The notes under the pieces: generated by a model | Told to the model about the DNA's origin: nothing | Database searches by the model: none | What the model saw: the letters and a program-made list of their open reading frames with translations, nothing else | Translations under genes and position numbers: made by a program | Source: an uncultured Anaerolineae bacterium | GTDB taxonomy: Bacteria; Chloroflexota; Anaerolineae; Promineifilales; Promineifilaceae | Reading direction: 5' to 3' | NCBI GenBank assembly: GCA_905479495.1 | Contig: CAJQMR010000029.1 | Span: forward strand, 62,001-126,000 | DNA: 64,000 nucleotides | Part shown: piece by piece, positions 45,495 through 53,602 of the stretch | Numbering within the stretch: position 1 is the stretch's first letter | Layout of the letters: each line of letters starts with the position of its first letter

Positions 45495-45549
45495 AGATTG
45501 GAGATTAGAGATTTGCCTGTATAGACACAATCTCCAATCTCCAATCTCC
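45486..45549. repeat. GGAGATTGG word inverted repeat with 21-nt arms
   Basis: The left arm (45486-45506) begins GGAGATTAGAGATTGGAG and the right arm (45529-45549) is its complement with one mismatch. It fills the gap between mtnA and the nucleotidyltransferase gene and uses the same words as 33327-33361. Confidence 0.75.
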
Positions 45550-45550
45550 A

Positions 45551-46357
45551 ATGACAATGTCAGAAATCCCAGTCGTGATCATGTGCGGCGGACAAGGCAC
45601 GCGCATGGGCAACACGCTCACCAAGAAGGAATTGATCGACATCGGCGGACGGCCGTTGCTGTGGCACGTCATGCGCATTTTTTCGGCGTACGGCCACAAC
45701 CGCTTCATCTTGGCGCTGGGCCACCAGGCCGACCAGGTGCGGCGCTACTTTTTGGAATACGAAGCGATGACCCGCGACGTCACCATTCAATTAGCTGATC
45801 CTGCCAGCGGCAATAGCCACCCCCTGGTCACCTTTAGCGGCGAGTATGAGCATCCCCCCTGGGAAGTGACAATGGTAGACACCGGTCTAGAGACGGAGCG
45901 CGCGGCGCGGCTGGCAAAGGTAGCGGATTATTTAGGCAACGGCCGTTTCTTCGTCGCCTACGGGGAAGCGGTAGCCAATATCGATCTGGCCGCGCTGGTA
46001 AAGTTTCACGAAGCCCATGGGCAGCTGGCCACTATCACCGGCATCCGCTTTCGCTCGCAGTACGGCCAGGTGGAAGCAAACGACGCCGGGCAGATTACCC
46101 AATTTATCGAGAAACCCGTTTTGCCGTATTGGGTCAATGGCGGCTTTATGCTGTTTGAAACGGCCGTACTCGACCTCATCCGCGCCAAAAATCGGGAAAC
46201 GCTGGACCTGGAGCGTGACATTTTGCCCCAACTGGCCCAGCAGCAGCAGCTCATGCTTTACCAACACACCGGCTACTGGCAGTCGATGAAAACGTTAAAA
46301 GATGCCCTAACTTTAAAAGAGGCGTGGCAAGAAAAACGGCCGTGGCAGGTCTGGTAA
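45551..46357 (+). CDS. rfbF: Glucose-1-phosphate cytidylyltransferase-like enzyme
   Basis: The 268-residue nucleotidyltransferase has VVIMCGGQGTRMG for nucleotide binding, KKELIDIGGRPLLWHVM, then VNGGFMLFETAVLDLI and HTGYWQSMKTLKDAL. The last phrase, with Trp, is typical of RfbF rather than of glucose-1-phosphate thymidylyltransferases. It would make CDP-glucose from CTP and glucose-1-phosphate. The next gene is a fitting 4,6-dehydratase. The start is Met1 or Met3; neither has a good RBS because the repeat at 45486-45549 abuts it. Confidence 0.88.
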   Translation: MTMSEIPVVIMCGGQGTRMGNTLTKKELIDIGGRPLLWHVMRIFSAYGHNRFILALGHQADQVRRYFLEYEAMTRDVTIQLADPASGNSHPLVTFSGEYEHPPWEVTMVDTGLETERAARLAKVADYLGNGRFFVAYGEAVANIDLAALVKFHEAHGQLATITGIRFRSQYGQVEANDAGQITQFIEKPVLPYWVNGGFMLFETAVLDLIRAKNRETLDLERDILPQLAQQQQLMLYQHTGYWQSMKTLKDALTLKEAWQEKRPWQVW

Positions 46358-46358
46358 G

Positions 46359-46391
46359 AGATTGGGCCAATTTTGAAAATTGGCCCAATCT
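46359..46391. repeat. 33-nt perfect palindrome between rfbF and rfbG
   Basis: Arms AGATTGGGCCAATTTT (46359-46374) and AAAATTGGCCCAATCT (46376-46391) flank a single G. The element starts right after the rfbF stop codon and matches the palindrome at 17061-17093 in size and centre (TTGAA) but not in arm sequence. Confidence 0.85.
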
Positions 46392-46411
46392 AGACTTTTG
46401 GAGAAGACATA

Positions 46412-47392
46412 TTGAACAGTAATAACTGGCAAGGAAAACGCGTATTTATCACCGGCTGTACCGGTTTGCTCGGCTCCTGGCTCACCGACGCGCTTATCGG
46501 CATGGGCGCTGATGTCGTCGGGTTGATCCGGGATCAGGTGCCGCAGTCCCAGTTGGTGCGCTCCGGCACCATTGACAAAATAACTGTAGTGCGTGGCGAC
46601 CTGTGCAACTACGATTTACTGGAGCGCACGCTGGCCGAATATGAAATTGAGGTCATTTTCCATCTGGCCGCCCAAACCATCGTCACCATCGCTAACCGTG
46701 CGCCGTTGTCTACATTTGAGACAAACATTCGCGGCACCTACCTGCTGCTGGAAGCGGCACGACGTAATCCCACCATCAGCGGCATCATCATCGCCAGCAG
46801 CGACAAGGCGTACGGCGACCAGCCCGAACTCCCCTACCATGAAGCTGCTCCGCTGCAAGGCCGTCACCCCTACGACGTTTCCAAAAGCTGCGCCGATCTC
46901 ATTTCACAAAGCTATGCCCACAGCTATGGCCTGCCCGTCATCGTTACCCGCTGCGCCAATTTGTACGGCGGCGGCGATTTAAACTGGAACCGCATCCTGC
47001 CTGGCACCATTCGCAGCGTGCTTTTGGGCGAACGGCCGATTATCCGGTCTGATGGCACGTTTAAGCGGGATTTTGTTTACGTGAAGGACGCCGTGCGCGG
47101 CTACTTGATGGCTGCCGAACAAATCGGCAAGCCGGAGTTGTGCGGCCAGGCGTTTAACTTTGGCATGGGCCATCCAGAAACGGCGCTGGACGTGGTGCAA
47201 ACCATCATTCGCGTCTCCGACCATCCCAACCTGGAGCCAATCATCTTAGACGAGGTAGAAAACGAAATCCAGGACCAATACCTCAACTCCGACAAGGCGG
47301 GCCGCTTGCTGGGCTGGGAACCCCAATACACCTTGGAAAGCGGCCTGGCCGAAACAATGGCCTGGTACCGTGAATTTCTGAACCTATCGTAG
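46412..47392 (+). CDS. rfbG: CDP-glucose 4,6-dehydratase-like SDR enzyme
   Basis: The 326-residue extended short-chain dehydrogenase starts at TTG with GGAG eight bases upstream. [18 protein letters not shown] is the NAD-binding loop, [18 protein letters not shown] contains the catalytic Thr/Ser-type region, and [13 protein letters not shown] supplies the YxxxK pair. SSDKAYG with [11 protein letters not shown] is characteristic of CDP-glucose 4,6-dehydratase. Together with the upstream gene it would produce CDP-4-keto-6-deoxyglucose, the entry to CDP-dideoxy or 6-deoxy sugars of surface glycans. Confidence 0.9.
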   Translation: MNSNNWQGKRVFITGCTGLLGSWLTDALIGMGADVVGLIRDQVPQSQLVRSGTIDKITVVRGDLCNYDLLERTLAEYEIEVIFHLAAQTIVTIANRAPLSTFETNIRGTYLLLEAARRNPTISGIIIASSDKAYGDQPELPYHEAAPLQGRHPYDVSKSCADLISQSYAHSYGLPVIVTRCANLYGGGDLNWNRILPGTIRSVLLGERPIIRSDGTFKRDFVYVKDAVRGYLMAAEQIGKPELCGQAFNFGMGHPETALDVVQTIIRVSDHPNLEPIILDEVENEIQDQYLNSDKAGRLLGWEPQYTLESGLAETMAWYREFLNLS

Positions 47393-47426
47393 GGTCAAGG
47401 CATGACTTGACCTTACATTTTCATCA

Positions 47427-47831
47427 ATGGTAAATACTCCAAAGCGGCCAATCTTTTTTAGAACGGTTTCAATAGTGTTAGCTATTTTGCTAATATCAAG
47501 TTTGTATAAAGTTGCCACAAACTTATTTGCCCAAATCGGGGAAATAGGCACAATCACTGAGCAAATTCCATTTGACCAAGAGGGTTGGAATGCTCCTATG
47601 ACAAACTCAGAAGGGCATTTTACAGGTACCCGCCTTAAAATGGTTGATGATTTGTTGGATCGTTATGACTTTAAAGGTTGGAGTACACAAGAAATTCAAA
47701 ATTTACTGGGGGAGCCAGACCTTCGGCAAGAACACTCATTGCAATATGATCTCCGTGAAGGCTTGAATCTTTTAATTTTTACGATTGATTCGCAAAACAC
47801 AGTTCTTAAATATCATGTCCGAAAACCTTAG
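47427..47831 (+). CDS. Small membrane-anchored hypothetical protein, AT-rich
   Basis: The 134-residue protein has one N-terminal TM helix (TVSIVLAILLISSLYKVATNLF) and a small extracytoplasmic part with DRYDFKGWSTQEIQNLLGEPD. This phrase resembles BamE/SmpA-like modules, where a conserved LLGxP turn is common. Codon use is more AT-rich than its neighbours, it contains no ACGGCCGT, and there is no clear RBS. It interrupts a sugar-nucleotide cluster and may be a recent arrival. The relation to BamE is weak and based on one motif. Confidence 0.65.
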   Translation: MVNTPKRPIFFRTVSIVLAILLISSLYKVATNLFAQIGEIGTITEQIPFDQEGWNAPMTNSEGHFTGTRLKMVDDLLDRYDFKGWSTQEIQNLLGEPDLRQEHSLQYDLREGLNLLIFTIDSQNTVLKYHVRKP

Positions 47832-47846
47832 TAAAAATAACAACTT

Positions 47847-48752
47847 GTGAAGATTCTTGTAACAGGCGCGACGGGGTTTGTGGGACGGGCGCTGGTTCCA
47901 TTTTTGGTGAGCCAACCAAATGTTGAAGTGACAATTTTGGTGCGGGAGGTGTACAGCCATGTGGATTTACGGCCGTTCCCCCCACCCCTCCAAGCCATCC
48001 GCCAACAACTCAACGTGGTTTACGCCGATTTGCGTAACTTCCAGCTCACCAGCCGCGCTGTTGCTGTCGCCAATCCGACACACGTTATCCACCTGGCAGC
48101 GGCGGGCGTGACGGACCCATTTTTGGGCCTGGACACCGCCCTGCGCCACAACCTCACCGGCACGCTCAACCTGATTCGCGCCTGCTTTGAGAAGCGCCAG
48201 GGAATACAGCAGCTCATTGTGGCCCGCACGCCGGGCGAACGCAGCAGCATGAATGTGTACGCCGCCAGTAAAGCCGCTGCCTGGAACTTTTGTGAAATGT
48301 ACGGCCGTACCCACCACTGGCCCATCCACGGCGCGATGATCTACCAAGCATATGGCCCTGGCCAATCCCCGCGCAACCTCATTCCGGCAGCCATTGCGGC
48401 CGCTTTGGCCGGGCAAGATTTTCCCATGACCCGTGGCACCCAGCAGCGGGATTGGCTTTATATTGAAGATTTGGTCAAAGGATTATGGGCCATGCTAAAT
48501 GCGGAATTGGCCCCGGCGGAGACAGTTGAATTGGGCAGCGGTGCCGCGACCAGTGTCGCTCAGGTGGTGCAGCAAGTTTACGAGATTGTGGGTGGTGTGG
48601 GACGGCCGTTACTCGGCGCTCTCCCCACTAGGCCCGGCGAAGAAACAAGTCAAATCGCCAACGCCCAGCAAACTCAGCAACAAATCAACTGGCAAGCCAC
48701 CACTCCCCTAAAAACCGGCCTCGCCCAAACCATTCAAACCGACTATGGATGA
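47847..48752 (+). CDS. NAD-dependent epimerase/dehydratase of the sugar-nucleotide cluster
   Basis: The 301-residue extended SDR starts at GTG. MKILVTGATGFVGRALVPFL is the Rossmann loop and MNVYAASKAAAWNFCEMYGR gives YxxxK. HGAMIYQAYGPGQSPRNLIP and RDWLYIEDLVKGLWAML are typical of nucleotide-sugar epimerases or reductases. It follows the CDP-glucose 4,6-dehydratase and probably performs the next step on CDP-4-keto-6-deoxyglucose, by epimerisation or 4-keto reduction. The exact product cannot be decided here. Confidence 0.85.
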   Translation: MKILVTGATGFVGRALVPFLVSQPNVEVTILVREVYSHVDLRPFPPPLQAIRQQLNVVYADLRNFQLTSRAVAVANPTHVIHLAAAGVTDPFLGLDTALRHNLTGTLNLIRACFEKRQGIQQLIVARTPGERSSMNVYAASKAAAWNFCEMYGRTHHWPIHGAMIYQAYGPGQSPRNLIPAAIAAALAGQDFPMTRGTQQRDWLYIEDLVKGLWAMLNAELAPAETVELGSGAATSVAQVVQQVYEIVGGVGRPLLGALPTRPGEETSQIANAQQTQQQINWQATTPLKTGLAQTIQTDYG

Positions 48753-48754
48753 CA

Positions 48755-49110
48755 AGTTCCCGGTCCCCTTACCATAGGACTGCCCCCCTTGGGCCATTGA
48801 GGTTACCATGCGAAGCACGTAAACTACTGGTAAGGTGGTCGAATCGAGAGACAGCAAAATGAGCTTGCTCTCGGTGGGGAGCTATAACCTACCGTATTCT
48901 TACAATACACACACACTGTTGCAAGCACGGCAGCAACTTCATAGGAGCTGGCTGACTATTTCATTGCAGACAGCATCGTCGTCGCAAATAGTTAGCACAT
49001 TTGCTGCTCATTCGACCACCTGCCCAACAACCCGATCAATGTAAAATACACCCAAAAACGCAAAACCAGCCTGGAGCGAAAAATGCTCCAGGCTGGTTTG
49101 GTTTTATTAA
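48755..49110 (+). ncRNA. Candidate structured noncoding RNA of unknown class
   Basis: This 370-base gap has no ORF of quality but folds convincingly by eye. AGGTGGTCGAAT (48833-48844) pairs perfectly with ATTCGACCACCT (49010-49021), and inner segments CAGCAAAATG and CATTTGCTG extend that closing stem. Inside are the hairpins GTTGC..GCAAC (about 48918-48936) and CTGACTATTT..AAATAGTTAG (about 48952-48993). Upstream, CCTTACCA (48767-48774) can pair with TGGTAAGG (48828-48835), which overlaps the closing stem by three bases, so the two folds compete. A strong hairpin with a T-rich tail follows (49064-49110). I find no signature of tmRNA, RNase P or SRP RNA. Confidence 0.5.
49064..49110. terminator. 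Bidirectional intrinsic terminator
   Basis: AACCAGCCTGGAGC (49064-49077) and GCTCCAGGCTGGTT (49085-49098) form a perfect 14-bp stem with a seven-base loop. T-rich tails exist on both sides: TTTGGTTTTATT on the plus strand and TTTTGCGTTTTT on the minus strand. It should end both the rpmG transcript and the candidate ncRNA. Confidence 0.88.
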
Positions 49111-49126
49111 AAAATCAGACTATTTC

Positions 49127-49291
49127 TTAACGCGTTTCGCGATAAATCACATGCCGACGCAAGGTCGGATCATACTTTTTCAGCTCAATCCGATTGGGAT
49201 CGTTGCGCCGATTTTTGGTCGTGTAATACATGTGATGGCTTTCTGTGCTGCGCAATTTGATTACGCCACGAACACCTTTTTTCTTTGCCAT
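49127..49291 (-). CDS. rpmG: 50S ribosomal protein L33
   Basis: This 54-residue gene is too short for the ORF track. The translation begins [18 protein letters not shown] and ends [11 protein letters not shown], with [20 protein letters not shown] in the middle, the standard L33 pattern. The zinc-binding Cys pairs of some L33 forms are absent, so this is the Cys-less (C-) type. It lies about 100 bases after rpmB on the same strand and is followed by a strong terminator. Confidence 0.95.
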   Translation of the reverse strand: MAKKKGVRGVIKLRSTESHHMYYTTKNRRNDPNRIELKKYDPTLRRHVIYRETR

Positions 49292-49386
49292 GAGTGCTGC
49301 TCCTAAAGATTATCAACGTGGAGGCGCTGAGACGGAAAGGGGAAAACCTGATTGCCTCATTGCGCATCCGGGCGCGCTTCTTTAAA

Positions 49387-49629
49387 TTACGATGTGACGT
49401 CTTTTAACGTCAACCCTTGCTTCTTGAGATAGGGCATCAAGCCAATCTTGTCTACGGTGCGCATAGCGCGTACAGACATTTTGATGCGCACATGCCGATC
49501 CAGTTCGGGCACAAAAATGCGCTTGACCTGGATATTGGGCAAGAAACGACGCTTGGTTTTCTTTTGCGAGAAAGAGACATTGTTTCCGGTCAAGGGACCT
49601 TTGCCAGTAAGTTTACATTTGCGAGACAT
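49387..49629 (-). CDS. rpmB: 50S ribosomal protein L28
   Basis: About 80 residues from the ATG at 49629, with AGAGGATTG upstream. MSRKCKLTGKGPLTGNNVS and the basic KKTKRRFLPNIQ are characteristic of L28. KMSVRAMRTVDKIGLMPYL completes the family pattern. Only one Cys remains (RKCKLTG), so zinc binding is unlikely. rpmB and rpmG form a pair separated from the trp operon by a terminator. Confidence 0.96.
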   Translation of the reverse strand: MSRKCKLTGKGPLTGNNVSFSQKKTKRRFLPNIQVKRIFVPELDRHVRIKMSVRAMRTVDKIGLMPYLKKQGLTLKDVTS

Positions 49630-49711
49630 AATCAATCCTCTGTTTCAGAATTATTCAACCTGCTTCTTGCCACTAGTCACTTCATATGGTCTGAAACGCC
49701 AGTCTACAGGC

Positions 49712-49746
49712 AAAAAAACAAGAACCCCAATTCTACTGGATTCTTG
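49712..49746 (-). terminator. Intrinsic terminator ending the trp operon
   Basis: On the minus strand CAAGAATCC and GGGGTTCTTG pair around a nine-base loop, followed directly by seven T residues. It lies 68 bases past the trpC stop and before rpmB. Confidence 0.8.
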
Positions 49747-49813
49747 TGCTGATTCAAAATATTAAACCACTTTGTTGAGAGCGGCTAATAGAATACCTAA
49801 TTTTGCTAATTTG

Positions 49814-50647
49814 TCAATGATTTTTCGGCCGTCCTGCCTTCACAAATTCTGCGGCCGTTTTGTATGTATCTTTGCTTTTTACCAGCGTTTCCCCCACCAG
49901 AATGGCATCCACACCAATTTGAGCCATTTTCCGAACATCAGAAGCGTTTTTCAAGCCACTCTCCCCCACAGTTACCACCTCTGCTGGGATTTGCTGGCGC
50001 AGCCGAGCAGTATTGGCAAAATCCACTTCGAAGGTTTGCAGATTGCGATTGTTCACCCCCACAATACGCGGCTTCAGCGGCAGCACCCGGGCCAGTTCTT
50101 CTTCCGTATGCACTTCGATAAGCGCATTCATCCCCAGGCGATGGGTAAGTACCAACAACTCTTTGAGATCGCTGTCGCTAAGCACCGAGGCAATGAGCAG
50201 CAGTGCATCCGCTCCGGCAACGCGGGATTCGTACACCTGGTAAGGATGAAAGATGAAATCTTTGCGCAGCACCGGCACCTTTTTTTTACCTACTGATTCC
50301 TTGACGTCGCGCAAATCGGCCAAAGAACCCTGGAAGTGACGGCCGTCTGTGAGCACAGAAATGGCGCTGGCTCCCGCTTTGGCATACGTTTGGGCCAGTT
50401 CCACTGCATCGTAATGCGGCACCATGAGCCCTTTGCTGGGCGACGCTTTTTTGCACTCGGCAATGAGCGATACGCCCGGCTTTTTCAGCGCTACATAAAA
50501 GTCCAGTGTGGGCGGGGCGACGCTGGCCAGGGCACGCAGGTCGGCTAGCGGCACCTCGCGCATAATTTTCGGCAAGTTTTCCCGATGAAAGGTCATGATT
50601 TCATCGAGGATAGTGCCACGACGCTTAGCCAGGTTGGTTACGCTCAT
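49814..50647 (-). CDS. trpC: Indole-3-glycerol phosphate synthase
   Basis: The 277-residue TIM-barrel enzyme has all main motifs: LIAECKKASPSKG, LRKDFIFHPYQVYE, GADALLLIASVL, ALIEVHTEEE, VGVNNRNLQTFEVD and VTVGESGLKNASDV. It closes the indole ring from CdRP in tryptophan synthesis. CGAGG precedes the ATG. Last gene of the T-box operon. It is not fused to TrpF, and no trpF is visible in the window. Confidence 0.97.
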   Translation of the reverse strand: MSVTNLAKRRGTILDEIMTFHRENLPKIMREVPLADLRALASVAPPTLDFYVALKKPGVSLIAECKKASPSKGLMVPHYDAVELAQTYAKAGASAISVLTDGRHFQGSLADLRDVKESVGKKKVPVLRKDFIFHPYQVYESRVAGADALLLIASVLSDSDLKELLVLTHRLGMNALIEVHTEEELARVLPLKPRIVGVNNRNLQTFEVDFANTARLRQQIPAEVVTVGESGLKNASDVRKMAQIGVDAILVGETLVKSKDTYKTAAEFVKAGRPKNH

Positions 50648-50671
50648 AATATTCGCCTCGGAATTAACAAT

Positions 50672-51601
50672 CTAATTCCCTGTTGCCCAAAAATTGGTTA
50701 ATAGTTCCGTGTATCGTTCCGGCTCGTTTAAATAGGGAAAATGGCCGACGGCGTGTAAGGTGTGAACGGCCGCATCCGGGTACGTTGCTTTCAACATCTC
50801 GCGCAGCGTTTGGGCCACCAACGGATCGTTGTCTGCTTCAACAATCATAGCAGGAATGCCCAAAGCCGCTAAGTCTGGCGGGGCAAAGGGGTCGATGACG
50901 GCGTGATAGCGGGCCAAAAATTGGGCTTTGCTCATACGGCCGAATGCCTGCTCCAGCACATAGGCCCGCACCAGTTCAGAATTGCCCGCCGCCGGATAGA
51001 GGGAATCCTCTGCGCTGCCTTTGAGCACACCCATCACAACCCATTCAGGAATGATGGGCAGCAGTCCGCCCAGGGTTTTATTTTCCTCGGCAATGATCTC
51101 GTTAGGGGGAAAAGTATTGGCAAAAACGGCCGTTTCCACCCGATCAGGATAATTGGCCACCAAATATTGGCTAAAGTAGCCGCCCAAAGAGCTGCCCACC
51201 AGATTGACGCTTTCGATGTGTTCGGCATCCAAAACGGCCGTTACCCCCTCAGCCATCCCCGCCAAACTGTCAACTGGCGGATACGTCACCGACATCACCT
51301 GGTAATCGGCTGCCAGATTTTCCATCACCTGCCACCAGATGTCGTAAGCTCCGGTCATGCCATGCAGGAACAAAACCGTCTGTTCACCTTTGCCAAAAAC
51401 AGTGTACGCCCAGGTTTCGCCGTCCACTTCTAGCTGTTGGGGCGCATGCTCTTGGCGGAAGGTTTGCAGGGAAACGGCCGTTGCCTCATCCACCTGCCCA
51501 TACACCTCAGCAAATGATTGGCTGGGCGTGGGGTACAAATAAATTCCCAGAATGAGCAGCAGCAAAATGCCCAATAAGATCAACATTATTCTGCGAATCA
51601 C
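50672..51601 (-). CDS. Membrane-anchored alpha/beta hydrolase
   Basis: The 309-residue protein starts at a GTG with GAGGG upstream. An N-terminal TM helix (IMLILLGILLLLILGIYLY) anchors an alpha/beta hydrolase with the oxyanion region LFLHGMTGAYDIWW, nucleophile elbow LVGSSLGGYFSQ, acid in VEADNDPLV and final His in LHAVGHFPYLNEPE. The substrate is unknown. It lies between trpD and trpC with 24- and 27-base gaps, so it is part of the tryptophan operon although no tryptophan step needs it. Confidence 0.9.
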   Translation of the reverse strand: MIRRIMLILLGILLLLILGIYLYPTPSQSFAEVYGQVDEATAVSLQTFRQEHAPQQLEVDGETWAYTVFGKGEQTVLFLHGMTGAYDIWWQVMENLAADYQVMSVTYPPVDSLAGMAEGVTAVLDAEHIESVNLVGSSLGGYFSQYLVANYPDRVETAVFANTFPPNEIIAEENKTLGGLLPIIPEWVVMGVLKGSAEDSLYPAAGNSELVRAYVLEQAFGRMSKAQFLARYHAVIDPFAPPDLAALGIPAMIVEADNDPLVAQTLREMLKATYPDAAVHTLHAVGHFPYLNEPERYTELLTNFWATGN

Positions 51602-51628
51602 GTTTTATCCCTCAATTGGTAGGGACTC

Positions 51629-52654
51629 TCAGACATGGTTGGTTTTGTGCACCCAGCGATTGAGCGTATCCAGCGCCGCACCGCTGTCGATGGATTCCCG
51701 CGCTTCGGCCAGGCCCGCAGGCCAGTCGTTGCATTCTACGCTCAGAGCTGCTGCGGCATTCAACAGTACAATGTCGCGGCGCGGCCCTTTGTCTTTGCCG
51801 CTCAGGATGTCGTGCGTGATCTGGGCATTTTCTTCTGGCGTGCCACCCACAAAATCATCAAGCGTGGCGCGCGGCAGGCCGAGTTCCAACGGATCAAAGT
51901 CACGAGTGGTAACGCTGCCCTCATGCCAATGGCTGAGGCGGTTCACGCCGGTGGTGGAGAGTTCATCCAGTCCGTCAGCCCCGTGGACCACAAAGGCGGC
52001 TTTACTGCCCAATTCACCCAGCACCTGGGCCAGCGGTTCGGTCAGCGCCGCATCGTAGACGCCGATGAGCTGGTGGGTAGCCCCGGCCGGATTGGTCAGC
52101 GGCCCCAGCACATTGAAGATGGTGCGCTGCCCCATTTCACGGCGCGGCCCGATGGCAAAACGCATCGCAGGATGGTGGTTGACGGCGTACAAAAAGCCAA
52201 TGCCTACCTCGCTAATGCACTCGGCCACTTGCTCGGCATTGAGATCAAGATTGCCACCCAGGGCCAGCAGCACATCGGCCGAGCCGGATTTGCTGCTGGC
52301 AGCGCGGTTGCCATGTTTGGCCACTTTCACCCCATGACCAGCCACCACAAAAGCGGCCGTTGTGGAAATATTAAAGGTATGTTTGCCATCACCGCCGGTG
52401 CCACAGGTATCAACCACCATTTCGCCCGATTCCAGCACGGGCAGGGTTACCGGCACCACATGGCTGCGCATGGATTTGGCGCTGCCGGCAATCTCGGCTA
52501 CGGTTTCGCCCTTCATGCGCAGGGCGGTGAGGTAGCTGCCAATTTGGGCAGGCGTTGCTTCGCCATTCATGATGCTGTCCATGACGGATTCAGCCTGTTC
52601 CAGGGTCAGGTTACGGCCGTTTATCACCACCCCAATCGCTTCTTTAATTTCCAT
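51629..52654 (-). CDS. trpD: Anthranilate phosphoribosyltransferase
   Basis: About 341 residues from the ATG at 52654, which has GAGGAG upstream. The PRPP-binding motif is MVVDTCGTGGDGKHTFNIST, followed by VAKHGNRAASSKSGSADVL. The RFAIGPRREMGQRTIFNVLGPLTNP segment completes the family pattern. It transfers the phosphoribosyl group to anthranilate. A 350-codon open frame on the opposite strand (51635-52687) is a composition shadow. Confidence 0.97.
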   Translation of the reverse strand: MEIKEAIGVVINGRNLTLEQAESVMDSIMNGEATPAQIGSYLTALRMKGETVAEIAGSAKSMRSHVVPVTLPVLESGEMVVDTCGTGGDGKHTFNISTTAAFVVAGHGVKVAKHGNRAASSKSGSADVLLALGGNLDLNAEQVAECISEVGIGFLYAVNHHPAMRFAIGPRREMGQRTIFNVLGPLTNPAGATHQLIGVYDAALTEPLAQVLGELGSKAAFVVHGADGLDELSTTGVNRLSHWHEGSVTTRDFDPLELGLPRATLDDFVGGTPEENAQITHDILSGKDKGPRRDIVLLNAAAALSVECNDWPAGLAEARESIDSGAALDTLNRWVHKTNHV

Positions 52655-52683
52655 CTTGTCTCTCCTCAAACAAATACTCAGCC

Positions 52684-53565
52684 CTAATCATCTGATACGA
52701 GCTGGAAAGTTTCTGCAATTGCCCGTGATGGTTCCAGATATTCACCAGCCAACTCTATGCCCATTCCCACCGTCACAATATAAATTTTTCCGCCGGAAAT
52801 GATGAGATACTGAGTATTGAGCACTTCCGTTTCAATGCCAACGGCCGTTACCAAATTCATCGTATAGCTAAGCCGGATGCTTTCATTCTGGCCCAACATA
52901 AGGGGTGTCTGCTCGATTTCCGAAGTGAGATCAAAAATTGATTCAAACTGACCCACATTGAGCGCCACAAATTCTTCCAAATTTAGACCAAAATCAGTTT
53001 CCTGGCGCAGAATATTGATACTAATCGGAATAGGATTGCTCAAAGATTCCGCATCTCCTTGAACTGCATAAAACTTCATCCCGCTGGCAGCAAGTGTTTG
53101 GGCATACTCCTCAGAGAAAAAAGAGAGAGATTCGTTCTGACCAGCCACCATTCCAAGCATCCGGGAAAAATCATCGCTCGATAAATCGAAAACCAGCCAC
53201 TCCGATGGCAGAGTAATTGAATAACCCACCTCTGTATCAATGTAAAGAATGTCTCCATTATCCAACTCGGTCTGTTCCAGGCTGGAGGCTGGCGTGGCCG
53301 TTTCTGTTGGCTCTGGTGTCTCCGTTGGCGTGGGGGTATCGGTGGGAAGCGGAGTCTCGGTCGGCTCTGGCGTTGGCGTGTTGGTAGCTGTTGGCTCCGG
53401 CGTCGGTGTTTCAGTTGGTGGCAGCGGCGTGGCGGTGGGTGCGGCCGTTTGCGTGGCGCTTAGGGCGGCAACGGCCGTTGCGGCCACCTCCTCATCAGAA
53501 AGTGATGACCCACAGGCTGCTAAGAAAAGCAAAGCCAACACAATAAAAAGCAAAACCCTTTTCAT
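52684..53565 (-). CDS. Lipoprotein with Thr/Pro linker and PsbP-like domain
   Basis: About 293 residues from the ATG at 53565 (GGAGAGG upstream). MKRVLLFIVLALLFLAACGSS is a clear lipoprotein signal. A long linker of PTETPTPEPTATNT type follows (about residues 45-100), then a domain of about 180 residues starting VGYSITLPSEWLVFDLSSDD and ending KIYIVTVGMGIEL. This is the PsbP-like pattern: an aromatic Y.I.LP.eW strand, then LNTQYLIISGGKIYIVT. It is close to the next gene in sequence (NTQYFLINGSDLYIIT), so the two are paralogues. Both belong to the T-box trp operon. Confidence 0.85.
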   Translation of the reverse strand: MKRVLLFIVLALLFLAACGSSLSDEEVAATAVAALSATQTAAPTATPLPPTETPTPEPTATNTPTPEPTETPLPTDTPTPTETPEPTETATPASSLEQTELDNGDILYIDTEVGYSITLPSEWLVFDLSSDDFSRMLGMVAGQNESLSFFSEEYAQTLAASGMKFYAVQGDAESLSNPIPISINILRQETDFGLNLEEFVALNVGQFESIFDLTSEIEQTPLMLGQNESIRLSYTMNLVTAVGIETEVLNTQYLIISGGKIYIVTVGMGIELAGEYLEPSRAIAETFQLVSDD

Positions 53566-53602
53566 TTTTCCTCTCCCTCCCAAAACATTCAGGTGTCCAG
53601 AC

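Noticed and set aside
48755-49110. tmRNA, RNase P RNA, SRP RNA or 6S RNA as identity of the candidate ncRNA
   Set aside because: I found no tag-reading frame with a CCA end, no GAGGAAAGUC core, no GGAAGGAAGCAG-type SRP loop, and the inner branches do not make a plain 6S-like rod. The identity is left open.
51635-52687. 350-codon plus-strand ORF opposite trpD
   Set aside because: It lies entirely antisense to a certain trpD, shows no domain or RBS, and is explained by the codon pattern of the real gene.
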